DNA of 64,000 nt, from the NCBI GenBank assembly GCA_964035795.1, contig OZ038322.1:22836359-22900358 (forward strand). The letters are read 5' to 3'. The position numbers and the translations under genes were made by a program. This document shows positions 13,701 through 27,909 of this stretch, in pieces. The notes beneath the pieces are model-generated. The model did no database searches and was not told where the DNA came from. It saw only the letters and a list, made by a program, of their open reading frames with translations. How positions within the stretch are numbered: position 1 is the first letter of the stretch; each line of letters starts with the position of its first letter. This DNA comes from Pterobdella sp. o SKG-2022 (taxonomy: Eukaryota; Annelida; Clitellata; Hirudinida; Piscicolidae).

Positions 13701-15870
13701 ACACATCAACCCCATGATTACTATTAGAGAATTTTCTTGAAACCATTTATCAAAATTTCCAAATGCATGTTTTCATGAAAACTTACAAGTTCAACTTGAG
13801 ACAAAGCCAGAACCATGAGCATCGATCTAATTAAATGAAATGGACGATTAAAGTTGTATTGATATCGATGTTAAGACAAATTCATGAAAAAATATGTATA
13901 GCATGAAAATTCAGGCTGTCATATGTCCTGTGTTCGAGATTGGAAATCTTCAGTTGTTAGGGATATAAGACTTCAAATGCGAACAGTATGAAAATGTATG
14001 GTTTTGTCGATGCTTCGAAACATGGGGCCATTAGCCGCTCTTTCTTCAACAAACCAACTTTTGATCAGTTTTTTAAAACCTATTCTTCATGAATATTTTT
14101 ATTTGTGCGTACAACAATAGTGAGGATCTTAACTTCCCTCCTCTTAAAAATAATTATAACATTTATTTTTTCTTAGAAAGAGCTTTTGGAAAATCGATTT
14201 AAATTAACTTTTATTCTATTTATCATCATTGGTTAGTGGCCAATGAAACATTTTTGCTTCAAAATCCTTTGGAGGCATCATGGACATAACCTTTTTTGAT
14301 ATAGCACCTTGAGGGTACTAGATGCTATAAGACGCTATATAAACTATTTTTTCTAACTTACCTTAACCTTATCTCGTTTAATAACTCAATTTTAATCATA
14401 AGATTGCGTGAAATTATTCAATCTGACTCATTCATTATTAGTCGAGAAGGGACACTGATCTTATCCACTCATACCATTTAACAAGCAAAAACTGCCGAAA
14501 TTTGAATGAATTTCAATTTTATCAAAAATAAAAAAAGATTTTTTTTGTTTAAAAAGACCAACAAAATATAAACAACAGATAAGCAAAAGTTAAAATGACA
14601 GTTGGAATTGAATCATGTTCTTCACTTTCAAACAATCACCTCCAGACGCTGCAAGTCAATACTTAGCGTCAAATTTAATAAAATTAATTATTTAGCGATG
14701 CAACGCTACATAAATGGAAAGTTACTAATTCTTCCATAGAATCAAAATGAAAGAGCATACACTCGATTGTGTGATGTGTACCTTGGTATTATGAGCATAT
14801 GACACAGTAACATACAACAACAACAACGACATACTCATGACTTTTGTGGCCTTGAGTAGGTGGTGGTGATGGTGAAGAAGAGGGCGAAGAGGAGGAGGAA
14901 GAGGAGAAAGAAGAAGGATGATTTATGATGTATGATAATAGCCAATATTTGATGAGAAAGAGAATGATGTCGAGGATAAGGATGTAACTAAATGTATACG
15001 AAACTTAAGCTCGCTACCCGAAGATTTAACTAAGTGAGATGCCCGCACTTTTAAAATAGAAAAACAATAGTCAATAATTATATTTAAAATATAATTAATT
15101 AAAAAATGATACAACAAATAGATATAAGAATAGAGCGTTAGTATACATTGCGTTTTACATTATTATGATGATGAAGACGACGATGATGGAAATTATATCA
15201 ATGTAATAAATTGAGAATAAAAATAATTTCAAAAAAAAGATTGATTATGATGATAGTATTCAATGTATTATTGATTTATCAGTACATGGGAGAGAGTTGG
15301 CAATGATATTGATAATCAACCTACGGTATGTATGATACACAATCGATTTATAGACACGATTATAAAAATAAAATGATTTAGTAATTAATTAGGTGTAATT
15401 ATATGAACAATCTGAATGAGGTGATGATGTTCAGGGTATGATGACGAGTAGGTAAATTCGACGAAATTTACATGTTATTAAACAATATATACATATTATA
15501 AATAATAACTATTCACTGAAATAATGTTAATAAAACCTGCAATAACTCAATCAATCGAAGCAGGCCCCTTTTGATACTCTATAAATATGAATAACATAAT
15601 AATAATAATAAAAAAATTACTAATAATGAACTAAAGACAACAAAAAACTAAAAACCAAATAATAATAATGTTGAATGAAACGAAGAAATTTGAAAATATA
15701 ACATTATAGCTATGGACATACAGTGTGTTTGGTTATGTACGTGTGTGCGTGCATGCGATAGAGCATCATAGACATAGATGGTACATAAAATGGCGCCAAG
15801 CAGACGCCATATTGGACAAATAAATAATGGCTGTACAGAGGGTGGTATTGAAGCTTCTGAGTTGAGGTTA
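13701..15870. other. Intergenic and presumed 3' flank of BCL9
   Basis: AT-rich, with no recognised gene. Sequence from about 14820 to 15700 has simple-sequence character (GAA/GAT-rich then AAT-rich) and probably includes the 3' UTR of the minus-strand BCL9 gene. I could not place its poly(A) signal. The plus-strand open frame starting at 15778 is antisense to BCL9 and is not a gene. Confidence 0.4.
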
Positions 15871-18800
15871 CTACCTACCGAGAGGCTGGTCGTTCGAAAT
15901 GATGCCTCCTCCGTTGAAGTTCGACTGGCTCCTCATAGCATCAAAAGGAGGCCCGTTGTTGAACTGGTCTCCCTCCATCATCATCGGGAAAATCTCGTTT
16001 CCATTGGACATGTCCATCATGGTGTTCATGGGTCCATTCCTGCACATGACTGCATCGTCCATCATGCGGGGTACTCGAGGCATCATCTCCTGCGCCATCA
16101 TCATCTCGTGGTGTGGAGGCAGCATCATCTCACCAGGCCTCATGTCCCCCATCCCCATCATTACTGCACTACCTGGCCTCATGTTCTTTTCGCCTCTACT
16201 ACCCTTCTTCGACTCCGATCTCTTCTTTCTTTCTTTCTCCTTTTTACCTCCCTCCTTTCCTCGAACATTTTCAGTCATTTTGGTCTCCATCATGGGCATG
16301 CGATGAGCGAACATCTCAGGGTGGTTCATGGGCATCGAGCCTCCAGGGTGGAAGCCCCCGGACATCATGGGACCACCTCGTGGTCCGAAGTTTCCATAAA
16401 GAGGCATTTGAGGCATGTGTCCTTCAAACTCTCCCATGGGTCCACAGTCGAATGGCATCATGCCAGGATGCATGTGGCCTTGGTGGCCATTGGGAAAGGG
16501 ATGTTGGCCTGGAAAGGGAGGAGGTCCATTGTAACCTGGCATCATAGGACCAGGCATTCCAGGCGGCAAAGATCCCTCAAAAATAGGTCCCCCTTGTGGG
16601 TCAAAACCGATGGGGCCGTTTTGCGGGTTATTGAAAGGAGGCATGTTGTTGAAGCCTCTGGGTGGCATGGGACCATAGCCTGGAGGAAGGTCGTTGGGCA
16701 TGGGAGGTCCCTCAAAGTTGTTGGGCACCATAAAGTTGTTGTCGAACATGTGGTTGCCTTCCATCATAGGGGGATAGTCTGGGGGGTTGTAAGGAGGAGG
16801 CATGTTGTCGTCAGCTGGAGGTCTGGCAGGCATGTATTGGATGGTGTTGGGTGCTGAAGCCTCAATCTGCACATTTGCATTGCCGATCATGGCGTGCATA
16901 CGAGGTGACATCATGTTGGACTTTAGGTCGAAGGGTGACTTCTTCTCACCTTTAGAATCATAACCTCTCACCTCCTGGCTCCCTGGACCTTTTTCTCCAT
17001 TTGTGTTGCCATTATTGTTATTTGAATTATTGACATTACTATTATTGTTATTGGAATTATTGTTATTATTATTATTGTTGTCATTGTTTCTCATTTTGTT
17101 CTGGTCATCAGGGTACTCAGTTTCATTCTCGGGCATTTGCACTGTCCTGAAAAGACCGCCCTGTAACATGTCCTGCTCGATGCGACCTGACAAACTCTCC
17201 ACACCTTTCGCCAGACTTGCCAGTGTTGGTGATGTTATGTTGTTCATGACACTAACATTGCCTTTTGTGAAACCCATATTGTTGTTATTGTTGTTATTAA
17301 AATTTTGTGAAGGTGAGCATTCGGAGGGTAGTTCTTGTTTTTCAGGAGTTTTAAGGGTGGATAATAAGTTATCGTTATCTGATGGAGGACTGTTGAGTTG
17401 AGGTTTTTCATCTGGGTTGTTGTTCTGTTGTATGTGTTGTAGAGAATCGTTGTCATTACGGAAAATGGCTTCAGAATCAAGTCGATTTTCTGCATCTTTA
17501 GGAGATGGTTTGGGAAAGTTGTTGTTGTTTTGGAAGTTTCCAGGAGATTGTGTGTCGAGTTCCTGCTTTTCTTGTGTTTTTTGTTGTTGAGGTTGTTTTG
17601 GAAGTTTGTTGTTGAATTCGAAACTTTTGTCATTGTTGTTGTTTTTGTCATCCTGAGCATTAGTATCTGACTTTTTTCTTTTTTTTTGTTGTTGTTGAAT
17701 ACTATTATTACTATTATTGTTATTATTGAAATTTTGTTGTGACGGTGAGTTGGGGTCATTAGGGTCTTGATAGGCGAGATTGAGTTGTCGAGTGATAGTG
17801 ACTTCTTGGCCTTCAATGAGATTGAGGGAACAGAACTGCTCCGGAGGTGGTGCCGGTTGCAGATGCCTATAGATGTCCTCATTCTTGTCTGCCCCATTGT
17901 TTCTTCTTCTCTTTGGCTTGCACATGTTTCCAAATCGAGGGCCTCCAAACGGCATGGGGTCATGATGCATGCGAGGTGGCATGGGTCCATTGGGACCAAA
18001 AAACATTCCATCAGGTCCCTGCATCATGTCAGGGTGGAAGTCTGGTGGATGAGGTCCATTTTGAGAAAAGTTCATACCCGGGGGTGGAGGTGGACCTTGG
18101 AAGAAAAAACCTGGATCTCTGTTGAGTGCGAATGAGGGTGAGACAGGAGAGTGGGGGGCTGGCATGCGAGGATCTCCGAAGTAGGGACCTGGGTTATTAC
18201 GCATGTGCATGTGGTGCTTCTGTCGCTCCATGTAGTATTCATGCTGCAACTTGAACCACTCTCTTTCCTCATTAGACATGTTTTCCCAATTTGGAGGGAG
18301 TCCAGGAGGCAGAGGGGCATTATTAGGAAAAAAATTAGGATCCATCTCGACCTCATGATCCATCATCGGCATCATGTTGTTGGGATGACCAGGAGGAAAA
18401 CGAATCATGCCCATCATGCCTTCAGGCCGAGGAGGATACATTCCAGGATGGGGCCGAGGACCAAACTCATTCCTTTTTTCAGGAAACAACATATTTTTAA
18501 TCTTTTGTAACTGAGCTAACTGTTCTTCTCTTCTCTGCAGCTGTTCAGGAGTGAGGTTTTCGTCAATGGAAGCTGGCATGAGACCCCCTCTACCGGGAGG
18601 CATCTGAGGGTCAGGCATATAACCTGGTGGCATGTGCATGGGGTGTTCTGAAGGGAAGTCAATTGGGGGATTGTTGGGCATGCGAGAGTTGGGACTGGGA
18701 AGCCATCTGTTGTTGTTGTTTCTATTACTCCTCGACTGTTTGTTGTTGTTGGATGGGCCAAACGATGGAGAAAAAGGACCTTCTTGTAAAGATGCATTTT

Positions 18801-20001
18801 GCTGTTGCACCCACAACTCCACATTGGCCAGTGCACTACCTGTCTCACTGAAGTTCATGGGTTCTTTGTTGGCAAACTTGTTGTCGAGGAAAGGGGGCAT
18901 GCTCTGTGGTCTGCTAAAGGAGTTTGCTCCCAGTGGAAAATTCTGTTGGGTTCATTTACGAATTTGTCAAATATAGATTATACTTCAATAAAGTTTAAAA
19001 AAACATTGGAAACAATAAGCACAAAACCTGCAAAAACTGCCTAGTTGCAGGAGTGTCAAGATGGAAGTCAACAATAGATCGACATTGGCCTCTCTGCACC
19101 ACTTCAGCTGCCTCATTCGCCAGTCCTGTTGAAAACACGAAAATTTGACTTTGTTGTGACATAAAGTGACCCCCAGGATTGCTGTTGGTCACTCCCTCTG
19201 GCACCCCAGTAGACTGAGGTCGGCCTCGGGGGTGCAAGCCTCCTGATGCCATGTTTGAAAGGGGTCGACATCCCATGTTTTGTTGGGGGTTGTGCTGCTG
19301 TGTTGACAAGTGTTGAGATGAAGGGGTGGCTGGCAGACTGCCTGGTGTTTTAATGTTGTTGTCATTGTTGTCAATGTTGTCATGGTGAGAGCTGTTTGAT
19401 TGTGGAGGCAAACTCATGGGATTCTCAGGGTCTGTGGGCACAATGATAATAATAATAATGGTCGATGTTCACAATAAAATTTTTATAGTGCATTGAGAAG
19501 AATTATTTTCATCTGATTTATTACGAAAATGTTTAAAATGATAATTGCAAAAAAATATATTTTAGAATGAAAAAACTAGAAAATAGTGACTAAAATTATA
19601 AAAAGTATTACTACCACTACTAAAACTGTACTTCCCCCTTAAATGAAACTAATAAAAAAGAAATTAAAGAATTATTTTTAACGTGGCTTGTGAGTTTACG
19701 AAGCTTATTTTAAAAATGCAACATCTCAAAAATACTATGTAAAAAATTGGAAAAAAAGTGAACACGGAAATTCCTTGGACAAAAAACAACAAAGAAAATG
19801 TTTTTAAACAAATTCAATCAGAATGAATTTGTGTGTATGTTAGTGCTTTTATGGGTTTCTGTATGTGTACGTGTGTTTCTAAACATGTATGGGAATGTGA
19901 AAAACGCATTTCGACGCTCAAATAATCCTAAAAATAAAAAATCATTTTGTTTGAATGAAAAATCAATACACCGTGTTTGTGTGTCTGTGTATGTATTCGT
20001 G

Positions 20002-20077
<76 letters not shown>

Positions 20078-20624
20078 GTGAGGAACTGCACGGAGAAGTG
20101 TGGATGTATGTGTGTTTCGGTGATTTTGTTTCATTATGCACCTGTTATCTATTTGTCTTGCCTGCTACTTGTTCACGTGTGTGTGTTTCTATATGCTTAT
20201 GTATATGCAAATGTTTGCTTGTGTTATAATGTGTTTGCTTATTGATAAAGTTTGACCAGTGGTGTTAAATTTAGAATATTTTTCATAATGATTATGATGG
20301 TAATGAATGATGCAGAAAGGTGAAAAATAAAAATAAATAATTAACAATGGTAAATAAAAAGTTGAGTAGGTGGAAAAATGAATAGAAAAATAAAAGTAAA
20401 ACAAATAGATACACAGGTATTAAGGAAAGAGTGAAATTGAAGGGTGGATGTAAATGTTTATTGAAGAATGGATGGATAACAACCAAAATCCAGGTGTATA
20501 GTTAGGTGAATATAAATGTGAGATACAACAGAAATAAAAAAATAGACTAAAAAAATAAGTAAATAAATAAAAATGAATAAATGGATGGATAGACAGATTC
20601 ATAGGTAGACATATAGATAAGTAT

Positions 20625-20684
<60 letters not shown>

Positions 20685-20746
20685 GTAGATAGATAGATAG
20701 ATAGATTGATAAATAGATAGATGAATAGATATAGATAAATAGATAA

Positions 20747-20812
<66 letters not shown>

Positions 20813-23800
20813 GCATAGATTAAATAGATAAGAAATAGATTGAAAAACAAACTTTGTTTGTTAATTATGATCTTCCATCAAAACTTATAGATGTTATATG
20901 TTATAGATGTTGATATAGATAGCATGTTGTTTGTTGTAGGGTTTTTTTGTCAGAGAAAGTTGAAAACTACGAGAAAAAATTGGATGGGGCGGCGATGAAT
21001 GGGAGAATGATAAAAGTGGAATGAGATAAAAAAAAGCGAGTTTTGAACTTTGAATGAAAAATAGAATAATGAGATGAAAACGATTAGAAATAGGAAACAA
21101 TTAGAAATAAAAACAATTAGAAATAGGATGAATATAACAAATTAATATGAAAAAAATTAATAAACTAAAAAATGAATGATAGAAAAAAAATGAATGAAGA
21201 TTGATAGATAAAAGAAAGGGTAAATGATAGGTGGAAGAAGGGGATGTATAAATATGATTGAGAGAAGATTACAAAACGACCGAAAAAAGATAAATGTGGA
21301 TAGAAGAGAAACAAAAGTATGATGGATAAATATATAATACAGAGATATTGAGTAAAGTAGTATGAAAATCAAAGTGAACATAAAATATAAAAAGCAGATA
21401 AAAAAATGAAAGGCACGTATGAAAGAAAAAAAGTATAAAAATAGTAACGAAAAAGTAATGAAATAAAAGATAAAAATAGACTGAATTAAAGTAGAGATCC
21501 TATCAAGTTTTTGTGTATGTGTTTGCATGTCTTTCTATGTAAGTGGGTATATGCCTATGTATATATAAGCTTACGCATGGATGTAAATTTAGGTGCTTGT
21601 ATGTTTTATTTTATTTTTGAATACTTTTATTTTTGTCTGAGGGTATGATTTCATTCGAATTTTTGAGTTCATCTGACATGTATTTTTGTATGTTTTAAAT
21701 TTTCACAAATAAGATATGATTTCTGCTTTTGTTTTTATATATTTGTATGTACGTATTCGTATGCATGTATCCTAATATATATTTTTCATGAATGTTTTCG
21801 GGGTTATGCATGCATGATTCGAGATGTGTTTGTGTGTTTGTTTCTAAGGTGTTGTGCGTATTTTAGTGTAAATTTTTAATTACATTATTTAAAACTCTAA
21901 ATTTCTGTGCTTTGAGGTAAAATCAACATAAAAATAAAAATTCAAAATGAACGCACCCACACATACTAACGCAAACTTACAGAGTCATGCAGCAAGACAA
22001 ACAGACAAAAGCATATAAATACTTATATATCCCCAGAGAGGCAAGTAATAAAAACAACATAAAAATAAAAGATTTAAAATAAAAATATTGTGAAAATATT
22101 TTAAGCAAAAAAATAAAAAATATTTTTTTGAACAAAAATCATGATCAAGCCTCCCTGACTCAATGCAAATTATTGAAAAATTTTGTTTATTCTCTGTTTT
22201 GAATTCTACACGTACATTGGCTCACACACAAACGAGTGGACGTACGTAAACATTGATACAATTGCATGCATATACAAACAAACAAAACATACACGCTCAC
22301 ACACATATACACAAAACACTGACACACATGAATAAAAAGGCACACACATAACCAACCAAACACAGAGGAGAGAACAAGGACAAGGCGAAAGATTAGAAAT
22401 ATACAGCGAATTATTAACTGGTAAATCTTGGAAACTTTATAAAAAAAACTATGATGAAAATTGTATAAAACCTTTTTAAAAAAATTTTTTTGAAAATAAA
22501 AAAAAATGAGGACAGCGATGTGAAGAAAAACGAAAAGCGAAACAATAATAGACACACATAATATCACAAATACAAAGAAAACACGGACAAAACTAGATAC
22601 GCCTCATTTTAATAAATAAGAAGGATTAGTTTGTATGTGTTTGTGTGTTTATGAGTAAAGGTATGTGTTTGTTTACATTTGGATATGCATATGTATTTAT
22701 TATATATGTAAGCTCGTAAATAAAAATATATTTTTGTTTTTTTTAAGTTTTATTAAAAATCTTTTGTATATGCCCTTATGTATTCATGTGAGGATGTATG
22801 AATACATGTAATTTTGTGTTAGACCTCTTAATGTATATTCGTTTGTACGTGCAACATGTATGCACGTGTGAGCATGTGTGTATGAGTGTTTTATTATAGA
22901 GACTGCATCATAAAACGATACTAAAGTACACGCACACAACACACAAACACACACAAAGAAAATAAACACATTAGTTCGCTTGTGAGTGTTCTCCCTTAGT
23001 TTCTTGCTTTTGTGTGTAATCTTTGTATGTATACTATTGAAAATATACAAATATTCTGACACAAAATATTATGTATGAACTAATTCATACATACATACAA
23101 ACTCAAGAACCCAAATAATACTTAGAAACACACACACAAATACAATGAAAAACACGAAAACACGCAAAGGCAAAGAAACAAAAATTTAATATATCTAGAG
23201 GGTAATTAAATATTTTGTGCAAGAAAAACTAAAAAAGAAATGAAATTTTTTAAGGAAAAAATTGCCAAAATAATGAAAAAATTGTTTACGTACGTGTGTC
23301 GGTGAAATTAAATTTTTAATGTGCAATTCTAGAGTTTTGTCACGTACACTCATACAAACACACACATACCAAATAAATGTACACGTATATTCCCTATATT
23401 TGTATATATGTGGATGTGAAACTATGTATGGATGTGCGTGTATAAATATATATTCGTGTATGTGTAAACGTATGTGAATGTATCATGAGGTTATGAAAGT
23501 GAAACAATAACAATAAAAAGCGATGATGACGATTCTAGAAAAAAATATCAATAAAAATAAAAAAGGGTGAATAGAAGAAAAAAACTTATAATGATAAAAG
23601 AATGAAAATAATAAAAAATGAGGAAGAGGATGAAGAAGATGAGGTGGTGTGCACAGACAGCAAGCTCGCAGCAGCCTTACAGCTTGAGCAATAAGTGAAT
23701 GAGTGAACAATCTCATCATAATAAACATCATAAGAAAAAAAAATAATAAATATAAAACGAACGAGAATAAAAAAATAAGAATAACAAAAATTTAGATAAA

Positions 23801-26800
23801 AACGAAATAAGAAAAAATAATGAAAAAAAAAGTAATAGCTTGAAAATGGAAAACAAAAAAAAAACGAAAAGAAATAAAATAGATTACAGAAAAAATAATA
23901 AAAAGTCATGAAATAAAAGAAAAATAGCAGTTAAAAAAACTTTAAAAAGTAAAAAGAAAATAATATTGATAAGAAAAGAAGAATAAAAAAATCAATATAA
24001 AAAGAAATTAAATAATAAAATAAGAAGAATGAAAACATTATCGATTGGAAAAGAACAATAACAATATTAATAACAAAAAAAACAAGAAAAATAACAAAAA
24101 ATGAAGGTAATAAAAACAAAAATGAAAGCATAAAAATAATAACGAAACAAATAAAAGGAAAATATTATTGGAAAATAAATAATAAAACAAAAATAAATCT
24201 AATCAATAAAATATATTGACATTTTCTATAAAATAATTTCAAAACTTTATTAATTTTTACTGAATTAAAGTGAATTAAATAAAAAAAATCGAAATGAAAT
24301 ATTAGTAAAATTTTAAAATTGAATAAATATATTTCATACAACAATGAAAATTAAATACAACATAAAATATTTTTTAATTTAAAATGGAAAAACAAAAACA
24401 ATTTAACATGAACTAAACACATGAGATGTGCGTTGATCTGTGTGCGTGTTCTGTGTTGTCTATGCGTACGTGTATGGGTGTGCGTGTGGTTGTTTGTGTA
24501 TCTTTGTGTATGTTTGAAAATTTTTGATATATAAAAACAAAAACAAACGCAAAACTGATGAAATGCTGATATAAAACGTAATGAAGTAATAAAAAAATAA
24601 TAAAAATAAAATTAGTTAAGATAAAGCCACAATGGTGGGATAAAGAATAAAAACAATAATAACATAATTTTAATGAACAATTACATAAAGCCGCATGGAT
24701 TATGGGAGGTGATGGATGGCTATGGAGTAGTTGGAGGGATGAATGAGTGGTAGATGAATAGATGCGCGGGTGGAAATTAGATAGATGGATGGGTGGTAGA
24801 TGAATGGATGCACAAGTGGGGATGAGCAGATGAATTAAATGTATATTAATGGGTGGTGAAAGGATGGATGGGAAAGATGAGAAAAAGACAGCATATGAAT
24901 GGAGAAACGAGATGTAATGATGGGTGGTGGATGGTTTGTTAGATGAACGGTGAATGAATATAGGTCAAATGAAAAAATCATTGTTGGTTGATTTGAACAG
25001 ATGGATGGAAATCTTCTCTATAACACAATAAAGCAATGGTGGTGGATATATGAGGTGGATGAAACATTGGAATGAATTTCTATACATAGCAAAGATGGAT
25101 AGCTGTGAATGCATAAAATTTTCGACATTTTAACAAGAAGAAATGGCTGATAATTGGAAGAAAAGGTGACAAGAAGCTAGATTATGACATGTTAATGAAT
25201 GCATAGATACAATAAATACTGCCTCATATAGACATTAGACAGGTCTATTAGGCCAATGATAGATGAATGAAGGGTGTTAGTTGGATGAATGAAAAGTAGA
25301 TGGGTGTACAGATGATAGATAACTTGAAAGATGAATACAATGTTGCATTATCAGGCTATTTTTAGAACGATGAATGAATTATGATCAATAATTGGGTATA
25401 TATTTTTATTAGAATAAATGTATTTGTGTGTGCTTGTATGAGTGTTTATACTTATGGACATAGTAATTTGATATAATAGAAGCCTAAATGAGTAAATTTA
25501 TTATGAGGGTTTTGAAATACAAATGATAATAGTAATAATAAAAACAAAAAAAATTATGATACAATACTATTATATATCTTTATGTATAAAAATAAAATTA
25601 TTAGGAGAGATAAAATGTGAATGTTTCTAATTAAAAAGATAATGAAAACAGTGAAAAAATATTATTATAAACATGGAAGTGAAATAATGATAAAAATTAA
25701 AAAAAAGCCTCATATGTTATGAAAACTCAGTTGAAATCTGCCCTGAATTAAGAATGGTTGCTGAAGATATATATAATTAATCATAACAACAATAATACTG
25801 TTTATACTCTTTTCGTGAATAAAATTTTGAATTTTGCTTTCGATTTTAAAATCAAAAGAATAATAAACACAATATAAACAAAAATAAACTTACCAGTAAA
25901 AGATAGAAAAAAAATAATAAGCCAATACAGATGGCATAGATCAATATAGCCACATCAACATCATCATCATCATTGATGCCGCTATTATTATTATTATTAC
26001 TATTATTATTATCATGATTCTCAAACCAATAAATTAATATATCATACAAGTCTTATAAACCTATAATATTTTATAATTATTAAAAACAACGAAAAAGAAT
26101 AAAATTAAACTGGTTTAAAATGAGATGTTTGTCTGAAAGATATTAAAACAATATTAATTATTAACATTATTAATACAAAACATAATTATAAATAAAAATA
26201 GCAATATTAATAATTTCTATAGTTGAAAATTACTTAATAATCAATGAAGTATATTGATAAAAAATCCAAAAACATCAATAAAACAATGAAGTTATAAAAA
26301 TATAGAAAAACAATGGAAATAAAAACAGTGATAAACCTTAATGATAATTAAAAAGAATAATAAACTAAAAAACCATAAATGAGATTTGAAAGTAAAAAAA
26401 TAGTTAAAAATGGAATTGATGACATATTGAGGGAAAATAGATAAAAATTATCAGAAAAAATCACAATAATAACAAATAAATAATAAAAATATTAAGCACT
26501 GAATATTTTTGAAAATAGCCATAAAATTACTAATTAGAATCATAATTATAAAAATATTCATTGTAAACTAAAGAAAATCATAATAAATAAATCAAAAAGA
26601 AAAAAAAACAATAAATTGATATAATAAGTATGACTAATATGATGATAATTTAAAATAGGAATAATTAACAATAAATGGGAATAAAATCAAAATAAATATA
26701 AAAATAAAACAAATATAAACGTGAAAATATAAATGAAAAATAACAACAATACTGAAATAAATATTAGTATAAAAATGATATAATATTCACACACACTAGG

Positions 26801-27909
26801 CATGAATTCTGGTGTTAACCCAAGTCAGTCAAAAACATGACTAAATGTTTTTATAACATACTAAGACTTTCAAAGCTGGAAATTGGAAAATTATAACAAA
26901 AAGCATTTGAATTGAAATTTTCAAAAATGTTCTATGAATTATCATAAATTCTTGAATCTTTTAGTCCATCCTAAATAATCAAGTACACAAACAAGATAAA
27001 AATATTTAACATATTAATCAAAATTCAAATGAAATAACATTGATGAAAAAAAAACAAGTCACAAGAGAATCTCACCAATCACTAAAAAACACAATATTTA
27101 ATATAATTGAAAATAACACAGGTGAAAATATTTTTAATTATATATACCCGCATCACTATCAATAATACCACAAGATTTTCCACATCATTTAAAAAACCTC
27201 AAAACAAACCTCATACCTTACAAAAAAGTAACCACAAAGAAACCCATCTTTTCTTTCTAAAAAAATACACTTAAAATGAGAAAAAAAATTGACCAAACCC
27301 CTAACAGAAATCAATAAATCACCCTACAAAACAGGCATCAATTAAACTCGCATAAAGTTCAACCTCCCATCAACACCACATGAACTCACCAGGGATATTA
27401 GGTACAGCATTATTTGGCATGTCGGAGTGTCCATTCCTTTGCTGCCACACATCACCGCTCTTCCATTCATCCCCCATGTTCTCCTTCACTCCTTCATTCA
27501 TCTTGTTTCCTCCCCAACAACCCTTGCGCATCAACACCTACACATGTGTTTATGTTTCATTTTTATTTTACTCCTTACAACAAATTCAAAGAAATTATTG
27601 CCATACAATACAATATAATTATTTATAAGGTTATATTGAAATTAACTTTAGAAGTTTTTAGATAATAATGATGCTTTGTTACCACACCACATACAACACA
27701 CACTGCATTCAAGAGTATTACAGAACAACCACCTGGCACAACCATACTTCATCTTCTTTATAGCAATATAAATACATGTAGAAATCATACTCCTATTACA
27801 AATTCTACCACCACCACCACCATCCCACCTCATTATCCAGAGGCTTCTTCCTCTTAGTTGCCTGCTTCACTCTCTGTCTCTTCTCTGTCTTCTGTGTGTT
27901 CTGAGTGTC
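15871..27909 (-). CDS. BCL9: BCL9/Legless homologue (Wnt co-activator), 5' end not found
   Basis: Adaptor that links nuclear beta-catenin to Pygopus in Wnt target transcription. Exons read complement(15871..18942, 19028..19431, 27390..27537, 27829..27909); every junction is GT–AG and in frame, giving at least 1234 aa. HD1, the Pygopus-binding block, is IFVFSTGLANEAAEVVQ… at about residues 173–203 of the visible part. HD2, the beta-catenin-binding helix, is LTPEQLQRREEQLAQLQKIK followed by NMLFPE at 341–366. HD3 is MSNEEREWFKLQHEYYMERQ at about 433. The rest is Met/Pro/Gly-rich low complexity with polyAsn runs, as in other BCL9 proteins. The first visible exon encodes a basic KRQRVKQATKRKK stretch, probably nuclear localisation, and has no Met, so one or more upstream exons are missing. 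The intron at 19432–27389 is about 8 kb and microsatellite-rich. The identification rests on three ordered homology domains and is firm; the two upstream exons are slightly less so. Confidence 0.92.
20001..20073. repeat. (TA)n microsatellite
   Basis: A near-perfect TA run with one TG interruption near 20014, lying in the long BCL9 intron. Confidence 0.95.
20619..20816. repeat. (ATAG)n microsatellite
   Basis: Two long blocks of ATAG/GATA tetranucleotides separated by an imperfect middle section at about 20682–20750; in the BCL9 intron. Confidence 0.95.

Larger units (their letters stand above)
19432..27389 (-). other. 8-kb BCL9 intron, low complexity
   Basis: No exon or repeat-family protein was recognised inside. 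The sequence is full of short tandem and cryptic repeats: gtgtgtatgt-like runs, (TA)n, (ATAG)n, GGAT-rich stretches around 24700–25330, and long A-rich tracts. On the plus strand it is markedly richer in A and purines than T and pyrimidines from about 20300 onward, so the sense RNA of BCL9 would be U/pyrimidine-rich. The many open frames here of YIYIY and YLSIYLSI type are translations of these repeats. Confidence 0.7.

Noticed and set aside
15778..16857. 359-codon plus-strand open frame rich in His and Arg
   Set aside because: It is antisense to the Met/Pro-rich BCL9 exon; codons for Met/Pro/Gly on one strand give His/Trp/Gly on the other. No motif of its own.
17003..17401. Leu-rich plus-strand frame and similar frames within 17.0–19.0 kb
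   Set aside because: Antisense or shifted readings of the Asn-rich BCL9 segment.
19798..20245. Frames with YIYIYIY runs on both strands
   Set aside because: Translation of the (TA)n microsatellite.
20547..20850. Frames with YLSIYLSI repeats
   Set aside because: Translation of the (ATAG)n microsatellite.
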